Below, in pieces: positions 9,039 through 18,064 of a stretch of DNA of 54,056 nucleotides. The number at the start of each line of letters is the position of its first letter. Within the stretch, counting starts at the first letter, position 1. Both the position numbers and the translations under genes were made by a program. Source of the DNA: an uncultured bacterium (lineage in GTDB: Bacteria > Desulfobacterota_D > UBA1144); the NCBI GenBank assembly GCA_913050245.1, contig CAJWZJ010000007.1:1-54056 (forward strand), given 5' to 3'. The notes under the pieces were generated by a model, which saw only the letters and a program-made list of their open reading frames with translations, did not search any database and was not told the DNA's origin.

Positions 9039-9568
9039 AATACTTCTGTTGTAATTGAATCGTTAGTATATATACAAACCTCTGAGGCTATTATTAAAGA
9101 TTCCTTGGTAATTTCTTCTGCTTTTAAATTGGAAAATTTAAATAAAGCCTTTGCGGCAGAAAATGCAAAAAAACCACCGGAACCAACAGCACATATTGGT
9201 ATATCTGGCTCTATTACATCACCACTGCCTGAAATTAAAAAAATCTCATCCTTATCCGCTACAATCATCATTGCCTCAAGTCTTCTCAAAATTTTATCTG
9301 TTCTCCATTCTTTTGCTAATTCTACCGAAGACCTTCTCAAGTTTCCTTTATACTCTTCAAGTTTGGCCTCAAATTTATCGAAGAGAGTAATTGCGTCAGC
9401 AGTTGCCCCGGCAAAACCAGCTAGTATTTGGTTATTATAGACTTTGCGGACTTTTTTAGCGGATGATTTTAAAATTGAATTCCCGAATGAAACTTGTCCA
9501 TCACCACTGATAGAAACTTCATTATCTTTTTTAACACACAAAATAGTAGTTGCTTTAATCTGTTCCAT
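9035..9568 (-). CDS. hslV: HslV, peptidase subunit of the HslUV protease
   Basis: A 177-residue proteasome-like N-terminal threonine peptidase. The sequence [10 protein letters not shown] shows a six-residue propeptide before the double threonine; Thr7 should become the nucleophile after cleavage. [28 protein letters not shown] and [14 protein letters not shown] are conserved landmarks, including the glycines of the active site. It sits between xerC (14-base overlap) and hslU (4-base overlap). The order xerC-hslV-hslU is well known from Firmicutes and some other phyla, while enterobacteria keep hslVU apart from xerC. Confidence 0.96.
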   Translation of the reverse strand: MEQIKATTILCVKKDNEVSISGDGQVSFGNSILKSSAKKVRKVYNNQILAGFAGATADAITLFDKFEAKLEEYKGNLRRSSVELAKEWRTDKILRRLEAMMIVADKDEIFLISGSGDVIEPDIPICAVGSGGFFAFSAAKALFKFSNLKAEEITKESLIIASEVCIYTNDSITTEVL

Positions 9569-10496
9569 TTTTCGAATGTAATTCCTTAATTAAATTATAC
9601 TTCTTTTTTATTTTATTTACATGTTCGTAGATCTCTGAAGATACTATATTTTTATGTCCTAACATTTTTTGAACCTGGGTTGTTGTAGCTCCATTTGTTA
9701 TTAGGCTAGTAGCAAAAGAATGTCTGAAAGAATGTGGGTGGACCGGATATCCAAGATATTTCTGAGAAATTTTAATTACAATTTTATATACTCCTTGTCT
9801 AGACAACTGTTTGCCTTTACGATTTATAAAAACCCAATTAGGATTAGAGTGAGTATCTTTTAAAAACAATAAATAATTTTGCAAAGGTTTTTTTAAGTAA
9901 TTTTCATCAATTGGAACTGATGAAACAGACCCTCCTTTTCTTATAATATTAAAAATTTCATTTTTTGTAAAATCAATATTGTAAGCTTTAATGTTAACTA
10001 ATTCACTAACTCTCAATCCAGTGAAAATTAAAGTAAGAACAATAATAATATCTCTAATGTTGAAGAAATCATTAGCAAATTTATCTAGATCATTATTTAA
10101 TTTGATAATTAATAAATATAATTTCTTTTGGTCTACATACCTTGTCGGTTTAAGATTCATTGATCCTATTAACATTTTTTTATCATATGTTTTTAAATAG
10201 TTAGAGTTAATAAATTTCTCATCAACTAAAAAATCTATAAATTTTGAAAAAGATGAAATTTTTCTTTTAACTGAGCTTTTTTGATAGTTTTCCACATTTG
10301 ATGTTAATAAATTCTCAAAATATCTTGTTAAATTACCTTCAGAAAATATTTTTTTTGCATTTAAAGATTTAGTTTGATTCTTTTCTATATAAATTTCAAT
10401 GTCTTTTACATAAGATGCAATAGTATTTTTCGAATAATTATTTGGACTAAATTGTAAATTATTTTTAAAATCTATTAACAACTTTTCAACATCCAT
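9555..10496 (-). CDS. xerC: Tyrosine recombinase XerC/XerD family
   Basis: A 313-residue site-specific recombinase of the type that resolves chromosome dimers at dif. The N-terminal SAM-like domain spans residues 1-100 and includes NTIASYVKDIEIYI. The catalytic residues are visible: Arg in TGLRVSELV, His-x-x-Arg in HPHSFRHSFATSLI, His in LGHKNI, and Tyr in SEIYEHV. The frame extends to an ATG at 10514, but the alignment with XerC proteins and the run MFYILF argue for the ATG at 10496. Linkage to hslVU and the housekeeping arg genes, with no phage genes nearby, favours a chromosomal Xer rather than a phage integrase. Whether it is XerC, XerD or a single XerH/S type cannot be told here. Confidence 0.88.
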   Translation of the reverse strand: MDVEKLLIDFKNNLQFSPNNYSKNTIASYVKDIEIYIEKNQTKSLNAKKIFSEGNLTRYFENLLTSNVENYQKSSVKRKISSFSKFIDFLVDEKFINSNYLKTYDKKMLIGSMNLKPTRYVDQKKLYLLIIKLNNDLDKFANDFFNIRDIIIVLTLIFTGLRVSELVNIKAYNIDFTKNEIFNIIRKGGSVSSVPIDENYLKKPLQNYLLFLKDTHSNPNWVFINRKGKQLSRQGVYKIVIKISQKYLGYPVHPHSFRHSFATSLITNGATTTQVQKMLGHKNIVSSEIYEHVNKIKKKYNLIKELHSKNGTD

Positions 10497-10568
10497 AAAC
10501 AAAATATAAAACATTTATTATTGTTTAGTCAATTTTAAAATTACTTTTAAATTGAATGAGAATATACA

Positions 10569-11093
10569 ATGTGCGATAATATTACAGTGTATAAAGTAGG
10601 AGATAATGCTGTATATCCTTCGCATGGACTTGTTAAAATAGTTTCAATAGAAAAGAAGCAAATTGGAGATCAAGAATTAAACTTTCTTATTCTTCAAGTT
10701 ATAGAAAGCGATATAACAGTCATGATCCCAGAGGGTTCTGTTCAAGCAAGAGGGCTTAGACCTGTTGCTAAGAAAAATGAACTTAAAAATCTTTGGTCTT
10801 TAATTAAAGGTAAGGCAAAATATAAATCTGAGGATAATTTAAGTTGGAATAAAAGATATAGAAACTATACCGAAAAGTTAAAAAGTGGAAATATTATTAT
10901 GGCAGGTGAAGTTTTTAGAGAAATAAACGATATATCAAAGAAAAAAGAACTTTCTTTTGGGGAACAAAAAATTTTACAAATTGCATTTAATAGAATAGTT
11001 AAAGAACTAAGTGCTTCACTAAAAACTAAAGAAGAAGATGTATATTTAGATATTAAGAAACTTTTGATAAAGCCAGATTCAATAAATATCTAA
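10569..11093 (+). CDS. carD: CarD-family transcription regulator (CdnL type)
   Basis: A 174-residue protein with the CarD N-terminal RNA-polymerase-interacting Tudor-like domain at about residues 5-65 (YKVGDNAVYPSHGLVKIVSIE) and a helical C-terminal domain at 70-165. Stand-alone CarD/CdnL proteins bind the RNA polymerase beta subunit at promoters and stabilise open complexes, and are essential in myxobacteria, mycobacteria and some alphaproteobacteria. No obvious Shine-Dalgarno lies before the ATG. It is divergent from xerC across about 70 bases and overlaps the next gene by 15 bases tail to tail. An AT-rich genome using CarD suggests dependence on open-complex stabilisation at rRNA and growth promoters, which is inference. 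Confidence 0.93.
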   Translation: MCDNITVYKVGDNAVYPSHGLVKIVSIEKKQIGDQELNFLILQVIESDITVMIPEGSVQARGLRPVAKKNELKNLWSLIKGKAKYKSEDNLSWNKRYRNYTEKLKSGNIIMAGEVFREINDISKKKELSFGEQKILQIAFNRIVKELSASLKTKEEDVYLDIKKLLIKPDSINI

Positions 11094-12482
11094 TTTTTTA
11101 CCATCTGTTTGAAACTTCAGAGTTTTATCAATAAATGCTAAAACAGTAGGATAGAGATCTACAGTCCTAATAGCATCATTAGTTTTAATTTTTCTATTTG
11201 TAATAATAGGAACTTTCATATGCTCTTCCCTTAAGGATCCATGTGAGGATTTATGTTCAGGAATTTCAAATCTCTCTCTAAAGTCCCATCCTTTTTTTGC
11301 ACTAACAACTATATCTCCACATCTATTTGATTTAAAAATTTGTAATAGTTGTATGATAGAATCAGGATATTTTGAATTAAAAGTTAGATTCAAAAGTTCT
11401 TGTTCTGAATATAGTCCTTCTTTAATATTATATTCAAATGGGTCATCCTCTAGTGGTTGATAAAAAATAGAAGACTCCTTATCGTTAATAATCGCTTTTC
11501 CAGAATTACTAATAACAACTATTTCGCCTTTGCGATTCTTACAAGATAGGATATCTACAGCCTCATTTGACATTAAATCATTTATAAGCAATTCATACTT
11601 AGTAATATCAAACTGTTTAGACCAATCAAAATTATCACTTAGATATATATGGGCCATTGAATTACCGGAAACCATGACAGATGAATTAAATTTTTTATAT
11701 AATTTTTTATAAGTAAGTGGATAATAAAAGACATTATTATTTTTCTTTTCAAAGTAAGTTGCTAAATCAAAATGCTTGTAAGTATCACTATGGCCATGAT
11801 CGCTGGTAACGATAATTAAAGTATCATCATAATATTTTTTATCCTTAAGATTCTGTATTAAAACTCCTAAATTTAAATCGAAATCTTCATAGAGTTTCTT
11901 TATTTTTTCAGTGTTTGATCCTTCTATATGAGATAAAGAATCTATACTGTAAAAACATGAAAAATAAAATTGTTTTTCATCATCTATAGATTTTATCAAT
12001 TTATTGAAAGCTACTTTATCTATTAAATCTGAACCATAAAAATGGGATAACATTTTATAATAATTTTTTGAATATTTGGTTAAATCATTTCCATTCTTTA
12101 AACCTCTAGTTATTTCATTAAATATTGATATAGAGTTTGGTACATGCTCAAAAATCGATTTGATAGATTTTTTTATGTCATTATTAAAATATTTATTTTC
12201 ATATCCAACATAACTTCTATGAGAATTAGAAGAGTTTGGATTATCAGCGAAACTTAACTTATCCAACCATCTTATACCCGGCATATTAGCTTTTCCAGGA
12301 TAAGTTCCCATTAAAAATGGTAAATAAGCAGGGCCTGTTGTTGAAGGAAAGACAGAAATAGCTTTCTTGTAAGTACCATTTTTAATTAATTCTTTCAGTA
12401 TTGGCAACCTATTAGATTCTAAGAGTTTGTCTAGAATATCAACTCTGGCACCATCTAATAATAAAAAAATAACCTTTTTCAA
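11079..12482 (-). CDS. Alkaline-phosphatase-superfamily phosphodiesterase-like protein
   Basis: A 467-residue protein with the fold and metal motifs of type I phosphodiesterase/nucleotide pyrophosphatases: LLLDGARVD near residue 8 (first metal Asp), FPSTTGPAYLPFLMG near 46 (nucleophile Thr/Ser region), SIDSLSHIEG, and IIVTSDHGHSDTYKHFD, which gives the Asp-His pair. A late histidine lies in HKSSHGSLREEHMKVPI. No signal peptide is seen. The family hydrolyses phosphodiesters or phosphonates, or transfers phosphoglycerol or phosphoethanolamine; the substrate here is unknown. It lies downstream of the 103-residue gene by eight bases on the same strand. Confidence 0.75.
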   Translation of the reverse strand: MKKVIFLLLDGARVDILDKLLESNRLPILKELIKNGTYKKAISVFPSTTGPAYLPFLMGTYPGKANMPGIRWLDKLSFADNPNSSNSHRSYVGYENKYFNNDIKKSIKSIFEHVPNSISIFNEITRGLKNGNDLTKYSKNYYKMLSHFYGSDLIDKVAFNKLIKSIDDEKQFYFSCFYSIDSLSHIEGSNTEKIKKLYEDFDLNLGVLIQNLKDKKYYDDTLIIVTSDHGHSDTYKHFDLATYFEKKNNNVFYYPLTYKKLYKKFNSSVMVSGNSMAHIYLSDNFDWSKQFDITKYELLINDLMSNEAVDILSCKNRKGEIVVISNSGKAIINDKESSIFYQPLEDDPFEYNIKEGLYSEQELLNLTFNSKYPDSIIQLLQIFKSNRCGDIVVSAKKGWDFRERFEIPEHKSSHGSLREEHMKVPIITNRKIKTNDAIRTVDLYPTVLAFIDKTLKFQTDGKKLDIY

Positions 12483-12490
12483 AAAAAATC

Positions 12491-12802
12491 CTAATTTTGT
12501 TTATTTATTTCTTCCCATTCCTCTTTTGAAATTATAAAACCTTCATTATCTCTATAAACCTTATCTCCATCATCATACTCATTAATTTCATCGTTCCATC
12601 TTTCATTTCTAAGCCATCTTTCAGGATGAGGAACATATTTCTCTTCTCCGGTTTTCCTATATAAAATATTAAATCTTTTAGATAATTCTTGAGGAGAAAG
12701 ATTAGTTTTAATTTTTAAATATACCTCTTTTGCTTTTTTCTTGTTGACTTTTCTGCCAGCTAATGATTTCCAAAAAATTTCGAATTCTTCTAATTTGCTC
12801 AT
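12491..12802 (-). CDS. Small protein resembling the C-terminal module of phage/primosome replication proteins
   Basis: A 103-residue protein. Residues 5-60 run EFEIFWKSLAGRKVNKKKA then YLKIKTNLSPQEL, and 63-72 read KYVPHPERWLRNERW. This pattern (F-x-x-F-W followed by K-V-x-K-K-x-A and then HP-x-x-W-L-x-x-x-R-W) is the one I know from the end of phage replication initiators and DnaT-like proteins, usually as HPATWLNGERW. Here it stands alone, without the N-terminal winged helix. The tail is acidic (DEINEYDDGDKVYRDNEG). It sits between the bio genes and a phosphodiesterase, in ordinary host sequence without other phage genes. Function unknown; the domain similarity is from memory. Confidence 0.6.
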   Translation of the reverse strand: MSKLEEFEIFWKSLAGRKVNKKKAKEVYLKIKTNLSPQELSKRFNILYRKTGEEKYVPHPERWLRNERWNDEINEYDDGDKVYRDNEGFIISKEEWEEINKQN

Positions 12803-12859
12803 ATTTCTATATCAATATTAAGATTTTACCTTCCTTGAAATTATTTGCTAATAATGAAA

Positions 12860-14035
12860 CTATTTAATTTTCTGAATTTTTTTAAGAACTTTTTTTAATT
12901 TATCTAAATGCTTATTTGAATGATTAGACATAAGCGTAATCCGAATTCTTGATGAACCTTTAGGAACAGATGGTGGACGTACCGCGGGTATATAAATACC
13001 ATTTTCCTTCAAAAGCTTAGAAACTTTAAGAGTTTTTTCTTCATCACCAATAATTATTGGGATTATAGGAGTTCCACTATATATAAAATTGAAATCGTTT
13101 TTTTCTAAGAATTTGTGTAATAAGTTCATATTTGATATTAATTTATTCCTTGGTCCATTAGATTTTTTAATTAATGAAATAGACTTCATACTTGCTGATA
13201 AAGCCGAAGTTGGTAATGAAGTATCAAAAATAAAAGATCTTGCTCTATTTTTTAAGAAATCTATCAGAGTCTTAGAGCCTGCAACATATCCACCGACAGA
13301 GCCTATTGCTTTTGATAGTGTTCCCATGCAAATATCGATTTTTTTTTGTACATTAAAATATTCTGATGCACCACTACCTTTTTCACCTAATACCCCAGTT
13401 GCATGAGCTTCATCTATCATAGTTATACACCCATAAAGTTCTGAAAGTTCTACTATAATATCTAATGGGGCTATGTCTCCGTCCATGCTGAACACACTAT
13501 CAGTTAAGATCATTTTTTTACATTTAGAATCCTTAAGTTTTTTAAGTTTTTTCTCTAAATCTTTCATATCATTATGCTTATAAATTATAATTTTAGATTT
13601 TGATAATCTAGCTCCATCAATCAATGATGCATGATTTAATTCATCGCTAAATATATAGTCATTCTTATTCATTATTGAAGATATAGTTCCAATGTTGGCA
13701 AGATAACCTGAACTAAAAACTATTGAATCTTCAGTATTCTTAAAATCAGCAATAATTTTTTCAAGCTTGTTATGTAAAATCGAAGTTCCGGTAACTAACC
13801 TTGAGCCACCTGTACCAGTTCCAAATTTTTTTAAAGATTTGAGAGCATAATTAATTACATCATTGTTTAATGTTAATCCTAAATAATTATTTGATGCGAA
13901 TTGAATATATTTCTTACCGCCAATCATAATTTCAGGTGACATTCCTGAATCAATTTGTGTTAGAACTCTATGAAGTTTGTTTTTTTTTGTTAAAGATATC
14001 TCATCTTTTAACCATAGATTAAATTTATTAGACAT
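12860..14035 (-). CDS. bioF: 8-amino-7-oxononanoate synthase
   Basis: A 391-residue alpha-oxoamine synthase that joins pimeloyl thioester and alanine in biotin synthesis. Landmarks are FASNNYLGLT, GTGGSRLVTGTS, IDEAHATGVLGEKGSG and the PLP lysine in GTLSKAIGSVGGY. Glycine C-acetyltransferase (Kbl) is a close relative, but bioA and bioB directly upstream decide for BioF. Its start overlaps bioA by eight bases. The N-terminus KFNLWLKDEISL is family-like, so the ATG at 14035 looks right. Confidence 0.93.
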   Translation of the reverse strand: MSNKFNLWLKDEISLTKKNKLHRVLTQIDSGMSPEIMIGGKKYIQFASNNYLGLTLNNDVINYALKSLKKFGTGTGGSRLVTGTSILHNKLEKIIADFKNTEDSIVFSSGYLANIGTISSIMNKNDYIFSDELNHASLIDGARLSKSKIIIYKHNDMKDLEKKLKKLKDSKCKKMILTDSVFSMDGDIAPLDIIVELSELYGCITMIDEAHATGVLGEKGSGASEYFNVQKKIDICMGTLSKAIGSVGGYVAGSKTLIDFLKNRARSFIFDTSLPTSALSASMKSISLIKKSNGPRNKLISNMNLLHKFLEKNDFNFIYSGTPIIPIIIGDEEKTLKVSKLLKENGIYIPAVRPPSVPKGSSRIRITLMSNHSNKHLDKLKKVLKKIQKIK

Positions 14036-15350
14036 TATTTTCAGTCACATCTTTTATAGCTTTATAGGTAACCTTGGTTAATTTTTTTATTTCAGATTCA
14101 TTAATTGATATTGGGGGCATTAAAACAATCGTATCTCCAAGAGGTCTAAGCAACACTCCCTCTTTAAGAGCAGCATCACAAACCTTTTTGCCAATTCTGT
14201 CTTTAATCTCATATTTTTGATTATTTTCAGGATTTTTAACTAAATCAATACCAGCCATCAAACCTTTATTTCTAATCGAAGAAACAGATTTTAAACCTTT
14301 GAACTCTTTAAGTTCGTTTTCAAAAAATAAAATATTTTTTTGTAACTTTTCTAGTGTATTTTCAGATTCAAATATTTCTAAATTAGCTATGGCAGCTGCA
14401 CAAGATAAAGGGTTACCTGAGTAGCTGTGCCCATGAAAAAAAGTTTTAAGCTCATCATATTCACCTAGAAAAGTATCAAAAATATTTTGTGTAGTTATTG
14501 TAGCTGATAAAGGTAAATAGCCACCTGTCAAGCCTTTGCCCAGGACCATTATGTCTGGAGTTATATTATCATGTTCACATGCAAACATCTTTCCTGTTCT
14601 TCCAAAACCAGTTGCAACTTCATCTAATATCAATAGGACTTCGTATTCATCACAAAGACTTCTTACAGTATTTAAATACCCATCAGTAGCTACTTTCATT
14701 CCACCAGCCGCTTGAACATATGGCTCCATAATAAAACCAGCAATTTCAGAGCCCTTCTCGATAAAAACCTTTTTTAAATCTTTTAAAACTTTATCAGTAG
14801 AATCATAGGAGCTAATTTTAATACTTTCAAAAAGCAAAGGATCAAAAGTCGAATGGAAAATATCAATCCCACCTACGGAAACAGCTCCCAGAGTATCTCC
14901 ATGATAACCATCTTCTAGACATACAAACTTTTTTTTCTCACTTCTACCTTTTATCATCCAATATTGGAAAGCCATTTTAATTGCTACTTCAACGGCACTA
15001 GCTCCATCACCAGAGTAAAAAACTTTCTTGAGTCCAGGTGGAGAAATATCAATTAATTTTTTTGCCAAAATTGAGGCCGATGGGTTTGTTACACCTAGCA
15101 ACGTAGAATGAGCAATCTTATCAATTTGATTTTTTATTGCTGAATTAATTTTTTCTGATTTGTGTCCATGAATATTCACCCATAAGGAGGAAACTCCATC
15201 AATATACTTGTTTCCATCAGAATCAATTAAATATATTCCATCAGAATCCTCAATAACTATTGGGGACTCTTTCTGATATTCTTTCATTTGGGTGAAAGGA
15301 TGCCAGATATATTTTAAATCATATTCTTGAATTTTAGATTTTGATGACAT
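14028..15350 (-). CDS. bioA: Adenosylmethionine-8-amino-7-oxononanoate aminotransferase
   Basis: A 440-residue class III aminotransferase that converts 8-amino-7-oxononanoate to 7,8-diaminononanoate with S-adenosylmethionine as amino donor. The BioA-specific opening YIWHPFTQMKEY is present near residue 15. EDGYHGDTLGAVSVGG, LILDEVATGFGRTGKMFA and the PLP lysine in LGKGLTGGYLPLSAT follow. It begins one base after the bioB stop and overlaps bioF, so bioB-bioA-bioF form one operon on the minus strand. BioD and the pimeloyl-making genes (bioC/bioH or others) are not in this window. Confidence 0.96.
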   Translation of the reverse strand: MSSKSKIQEYDLKYIWHPFTQMKEYQKESPIVIEDSDGIYLIDSDGNKYIDGVSSLWVNIHGHKSEKINSAIKNQIDKIAHSTLLGVTNPSASILAKKLIDISPPGLKKVFYSGDGASAVEVAIKMAFQYWMIKGRSEKKKFVCLEDGYHGDTLGAVSVGGIDIFHSTFDPLLFESIKISSYDSTDKVLKDLKKVFIEKGSEIAGFIMEPYVQAAGGMKVATDGYLNTVRSLCDEYEVLLILDEVATGFGRTGKMFACEHDNITPDIMVLGKGLTGGYLPLSATITTQNIFDTFLGEYDELKTFFHGHSYSGNPLSCAAAIANLEIFESENTLEKLQKNILFFENELKEFKGLKSVSSIRNKGLMAGIDLVKNPENNQKYEIKDRIGKKVCDAALKEGVLLRPLGDTIVLMPPISINESEIKKLTKVTYKAIKDVTENNV

Positions 15351-15351
15351 T

Positions 15352-16344
15352 TTAAATTTCGTTATTATACCTATCTTTTATAGGCATTTGTAAATCCTCA
15401 ATCATCTTGAGATCGTCCTCTGGAGCCCTACCTTCTGTTGTTAGATAATTACCGATGATCATACCATTGGCACCAGCCACAACACCCATTGATTGTAGAT
15501 CTCTAAGTGTAATTTCTCTACCACCGCCAGACATTAAAACTTTGCTAGGCATTATCAATCTCCAAATAGCAATAGTTTTTACGGCTTCTATGCTAGGCAA
15601 AGGCTTGAGGTGGCTTAGGGGTGTACCAGGCCTAGGATTTAAAAAATTAATTGGAACAGTATGTGGATCAAGATCTTTTATTTCAAATGCAAACCTTATT
15701 CTTTGTTCTACAGTTTCGCCCATTCCAATTATTCCACCACAACAAAGTTCCATGCCAGCCTCTTTGACTAATTTTGCAGTTTCTAATCTTTCATCATATG
15801 TATGAGTCGTACAAATATTTGGGAAAAACTCCCTACAGGTTTCTAAATTATGATTATATCTCCAAACACCTGCTTTACCCAAAGCAAATGCTTGGTCTTT
15901 TGTTAGGCTACCGAGTGAACATCCTATTTCCAAATTGGTATTTTTTTTGACCAAATCAATCGATTCTAAAACTTTTTCAAATTGTTTTTTTGATGGCCCC
16001 TTTACAGCAATTACTATACAAAAATCAAATGCACCCATTTTCTGGGACTGTATGGCAGCCTGAAGAACCTCATCAGGATCGAGAAGAGAATGCTTTGATA
16101 TAGGAGATGAATAATGGACAGATTGTGAGCAAAAAGAACAATCCTCCGAGCAATCACCTGTTTTGGCACTAATAATGGATCTTAAAAAGACGCCATCACC
16201 TTTATATTTAACGGTTACTTTTCTAGCCAAACTAGTAAGCTCTAGAACCTTTTCACTAGGTAATTCAGTTAATTCTAATGCCTGATCATAATTAATAGCC
16301 TTGTTGTCGTCAATAATTTGTTTTTCTAATTTGCTAATATCCAT
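15352..16344 (-). CDS. bioB: Biotin synthase
   Basis: A 330-residue radical SAM enzyme that inserts sulfur into dethiobiotin. The radical SAM cysteines are Cys65, Cys69 and Cys72 in GDCSEDCSFCSQS. Downstream are the [2Fe-2S] ligands typical of BioB (Cys in DFCIVI and ETCREFFPN, and Arg in MSGGREITLRD). Upstream, AGGAAG lies close before the ATG. It is the first gene of the bio operon and is divergent from an unknown gene at 16406, with a short shared control region. I did not find a convincing BirA operator there. Confidence 0.97.
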   Translation of the reverse strand: MDISKLEKQIIDDNKAINYDQALELTELPSEKVLELTSLARKVTVKYKGDGVFLRSIISAKTGDCSEDCSFCSQSVHYSSPISKHSLLDPDEVLQAAIQSQKMGAFDFCIVIAVKGPSKKQFEKVLESIDLVKKNTNLEIGCSLGSLTKDQAFALGKAGVWRYNHNLETCREFFPNICTTHTYDERLETAKLVKEAGMELCCGGIIGMGETVEQRIRFAFEIKDLDPHTVPINFLNPRPGTPLSHLKPLPSIEAVKTIAIWRLIMPSKVLMSGGGREITLRDLQSMGVVAGANGMIIGNYLTTEGRAPEDDLKMIEDLQMPIKDRYNNEI

Positions 16345-16405
16345 AAATACACTTCCTTAAATCAATATGTATTTTACATATAATGTATTCTTAATTCAAA
16401 CTATA

Positions 16406-16927
16406 ATGAATATGGAATATTTAATAGAGAATCTTAAAAAAGATATATGGGAAAAACTTAGAAATGAGTTTGTCTTGTGTAATGATATTGGTAATTATGA
16501 TGATAATCTATTTTATAAAAAGGACATACCTAGAGTTTTCTATGAGAAGAAGGTTGTTTTACCAGAAGAAATTTTCTTTAAGGCTATTAAAAATTTAAAT
16601 AATATGGAGATTAAAAGGTTTATTATGTCCTGCTTTATATTATCCATTGGTTTAAAGATATCTTTGAATGAAAGATTTAGTGAGATTTTAGCAGATTCAT
16701 ATTGCTTTTTAGAATTTGAATCAATCGACAAAAATAGCACTCAATATGAACAGATTTTTTTTAAAGATATGTTTAAAGCAGAATTTAGAAAATTTAATTT
16801 CAAAAACCTGGGATTAGCTTTGAAACAAAATATGATAAAAAGAATATATTTGCAAATATTAGATTGGCAAAAAGATAATAAAAAATATGCTGTGGATATA
16901 AATTCCCTCAGGAGCAGGCTTAGTTAA
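16406..16927 (+). CDS. Hypothetical protein divergent from bioB
   Basis: An alpha-helical-looking soluble protein of about 173 residues that I do not recognise. The frame opens at 16367, but the first 13 residues (YFTYNVFLIQTI) read through the bioB promoter area; ATG at 16406 or 16412 (MEYLIENLKKDIWEKL) is a better start. The middle holds a hydrophobic helix (RFIMSCFILSIGLKISL) that may be a buried or a single membrane helix. The C-terminus is basic (KDNKKYAVDINSLRSRLS). Its 3' end overlaps mqnC by four bases, tail to tail. No function can be inferred from context beyond adjacency to biotin and menaquinone genes. Confidence 0.6.
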   Translation: MNMEYLIENLKKDIWEKLRNEFVLCNDIGNYDDNLFYKKDIPRVFYEKKVVLPEEIFFKAIKNLNNMEIKRFIMSCFILSIGLKISLNERFSEILADSYCFLEFESIDKNSTQYEQIFFKDMFKAEFRKFNFKNLGLALKQNMIKRIYLQILDWQKDNKKYAVDINSLRSRLS

Positions 16928-17994
16928 TAATCTTTTATTTTATTATAGAAAGTATCTCTTTGAATTGGTTTAAAACCTTCGCTCTTAATTACATGAACAA
17001 TTTCATCAATACCGGCTTTATAAGGATTATTTGCAGATTTAAGAACATTTTCCTGTAGTAATGTTCCACCAACATCATTAGCTCCATAATGTAAGGAAAC
17101 ACCCCCGACTTTAAAACCTTGAGTAAACCAAGATCCTTGAATGTATTTAAAATTATCCAGGAAGATTCTACATAATCCTAAAACTCTTAAATATCTATCT
17201 CCACCTATTTCTGCAGAAATTTTATTCTCCATAAAAGTATTCTCGGGTTTAAATGTCCATGGTATAAAAGATAAGAAATTTTTTGTTCTATCCTGTAAAT
17301 CTCTAATTTTATCTAAATGTTCAATAATATCTTCATCTTTTTCTGCATGCCCAAACATCATAGTTGCGGTAGTCTTAAAACCTATTTGATGTGCCTCCTC
17401 GGTTATCTTCATCCATTCGTCTGCATTAATTTTTAACGGACTTATCTTTTTTCTAATATTATTAGTTAAAACTTCTGCTCCACCACCAGGAATAGTTCTC
17501 AAACCTGAATCCCAAAATAACTTTAGGATTTTTTTTGTATCAAGATCTGAATACTTAGCAATTGAAGCCACTTCAGGCGCAGAAAAAGCATGTAAATGAA
17601 TGCCGGGAATCTCTTTCTGAACTCTATTAATGATTTCAAGATAATAATCTAGTTTTATGTCGGGATTATGGCCTCCTTGGAGTAATACAGTTGTAGCACC
17701 ATTATGATAAGATGTCTTTACAATTTCAATAATCTTATCTATTTCTAAAGTATATGAGTCTGAATGGCCTTTTTTTCGCCAAAAAGCACAAAAAAGACAT
17801 TCCGTATCACAAATATTTGTATAATTTGGGTTGGTATCAACCACAAAAGATACATTATTGCTAGAATCAATCATGTTTTTTCTTTTAGTAGCCAATTGGC
17901 CTAATTCAAGGGTGCTTAAGTTAGATAATAAATAGCTAGCCTCATCTTTTGATATTCTAAAATTATCAATGATTTTTTCAAATAATTCTGACAT
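16924..17994 (-). CDS. mqnC: Cyclic dehypoxanthine futalosine synthase
   Basis: A 356-residue radical SAM enzyme. The cluster cysteines are Cys62, Cys66 and Cys69 in NICDTECLFCAF. The following features match MqnC more than MqnE or CofH: VLLQGGHNPDIKLDYY, IPGGGAEVL, KTTATMMFGHAE, LSFIPWTFKPENT and GSWFTQGFKVG. MqnC closes the ring of dehypoxanthinyl futalosine in the alternative menaquinone pathway. Its presence implies that menaquinone, not only ubiquinone, is made here, in keeping with the alternative complex III genes at the other end of the window. The remaining mqn genes are not in the window. Confidence 0.93.
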   Translation of the reverse strand: MSELFEKIIDNFRISKDEASYLLSNLSTLELGQLATKRKNMIDSSNNVSFVVDTNPNYTNICDTECLFCAFWRKKGHSDSYTLEIDKIIEIVKTSYHNGATTVLLQGGHNPDIKLDYYLEIINRVQKEIPGIHLHAFSAPEVASIAKYSDLDTKKILKLFWDSGLRTIPGGGAEVLTNNIRKKISPLKINADEWMKITEEAHQIGFKTTATMMFGHAEKDEDIIEHLDKIRDLQDRTKNFLSFIPWTFKPENTFMENKISAEIGGDRYLRVLGLCRIFLDNFKYIQGSWFTQGFKVGGVSLHYGANDVGGTLLQENVLKSANNPYKAGIDEIVHVIKSEGFKPIQRDTFYNKIKDY

Positions 17995-18064
17995 AATTTT
18001 ATTAAAACGAAATTAATAATATTTACAAATAAATTCAATAATTATTATATAGATTAAATATATT

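Noticed and set aside
9555-10496. Phage or integron integrase
   Set aside because: The tyrosine recombinase is part of the xerC-hslVU-arg run, has no att-like repeats, tRNA or phage genes near it, and has XerC size.
12860-14035. Glycine C-acetyltransferase (Kbl)
   Set aside because: The sequence family is shared, but overlap with bioA and the bioB-bioA-bioF order decide for BioF.
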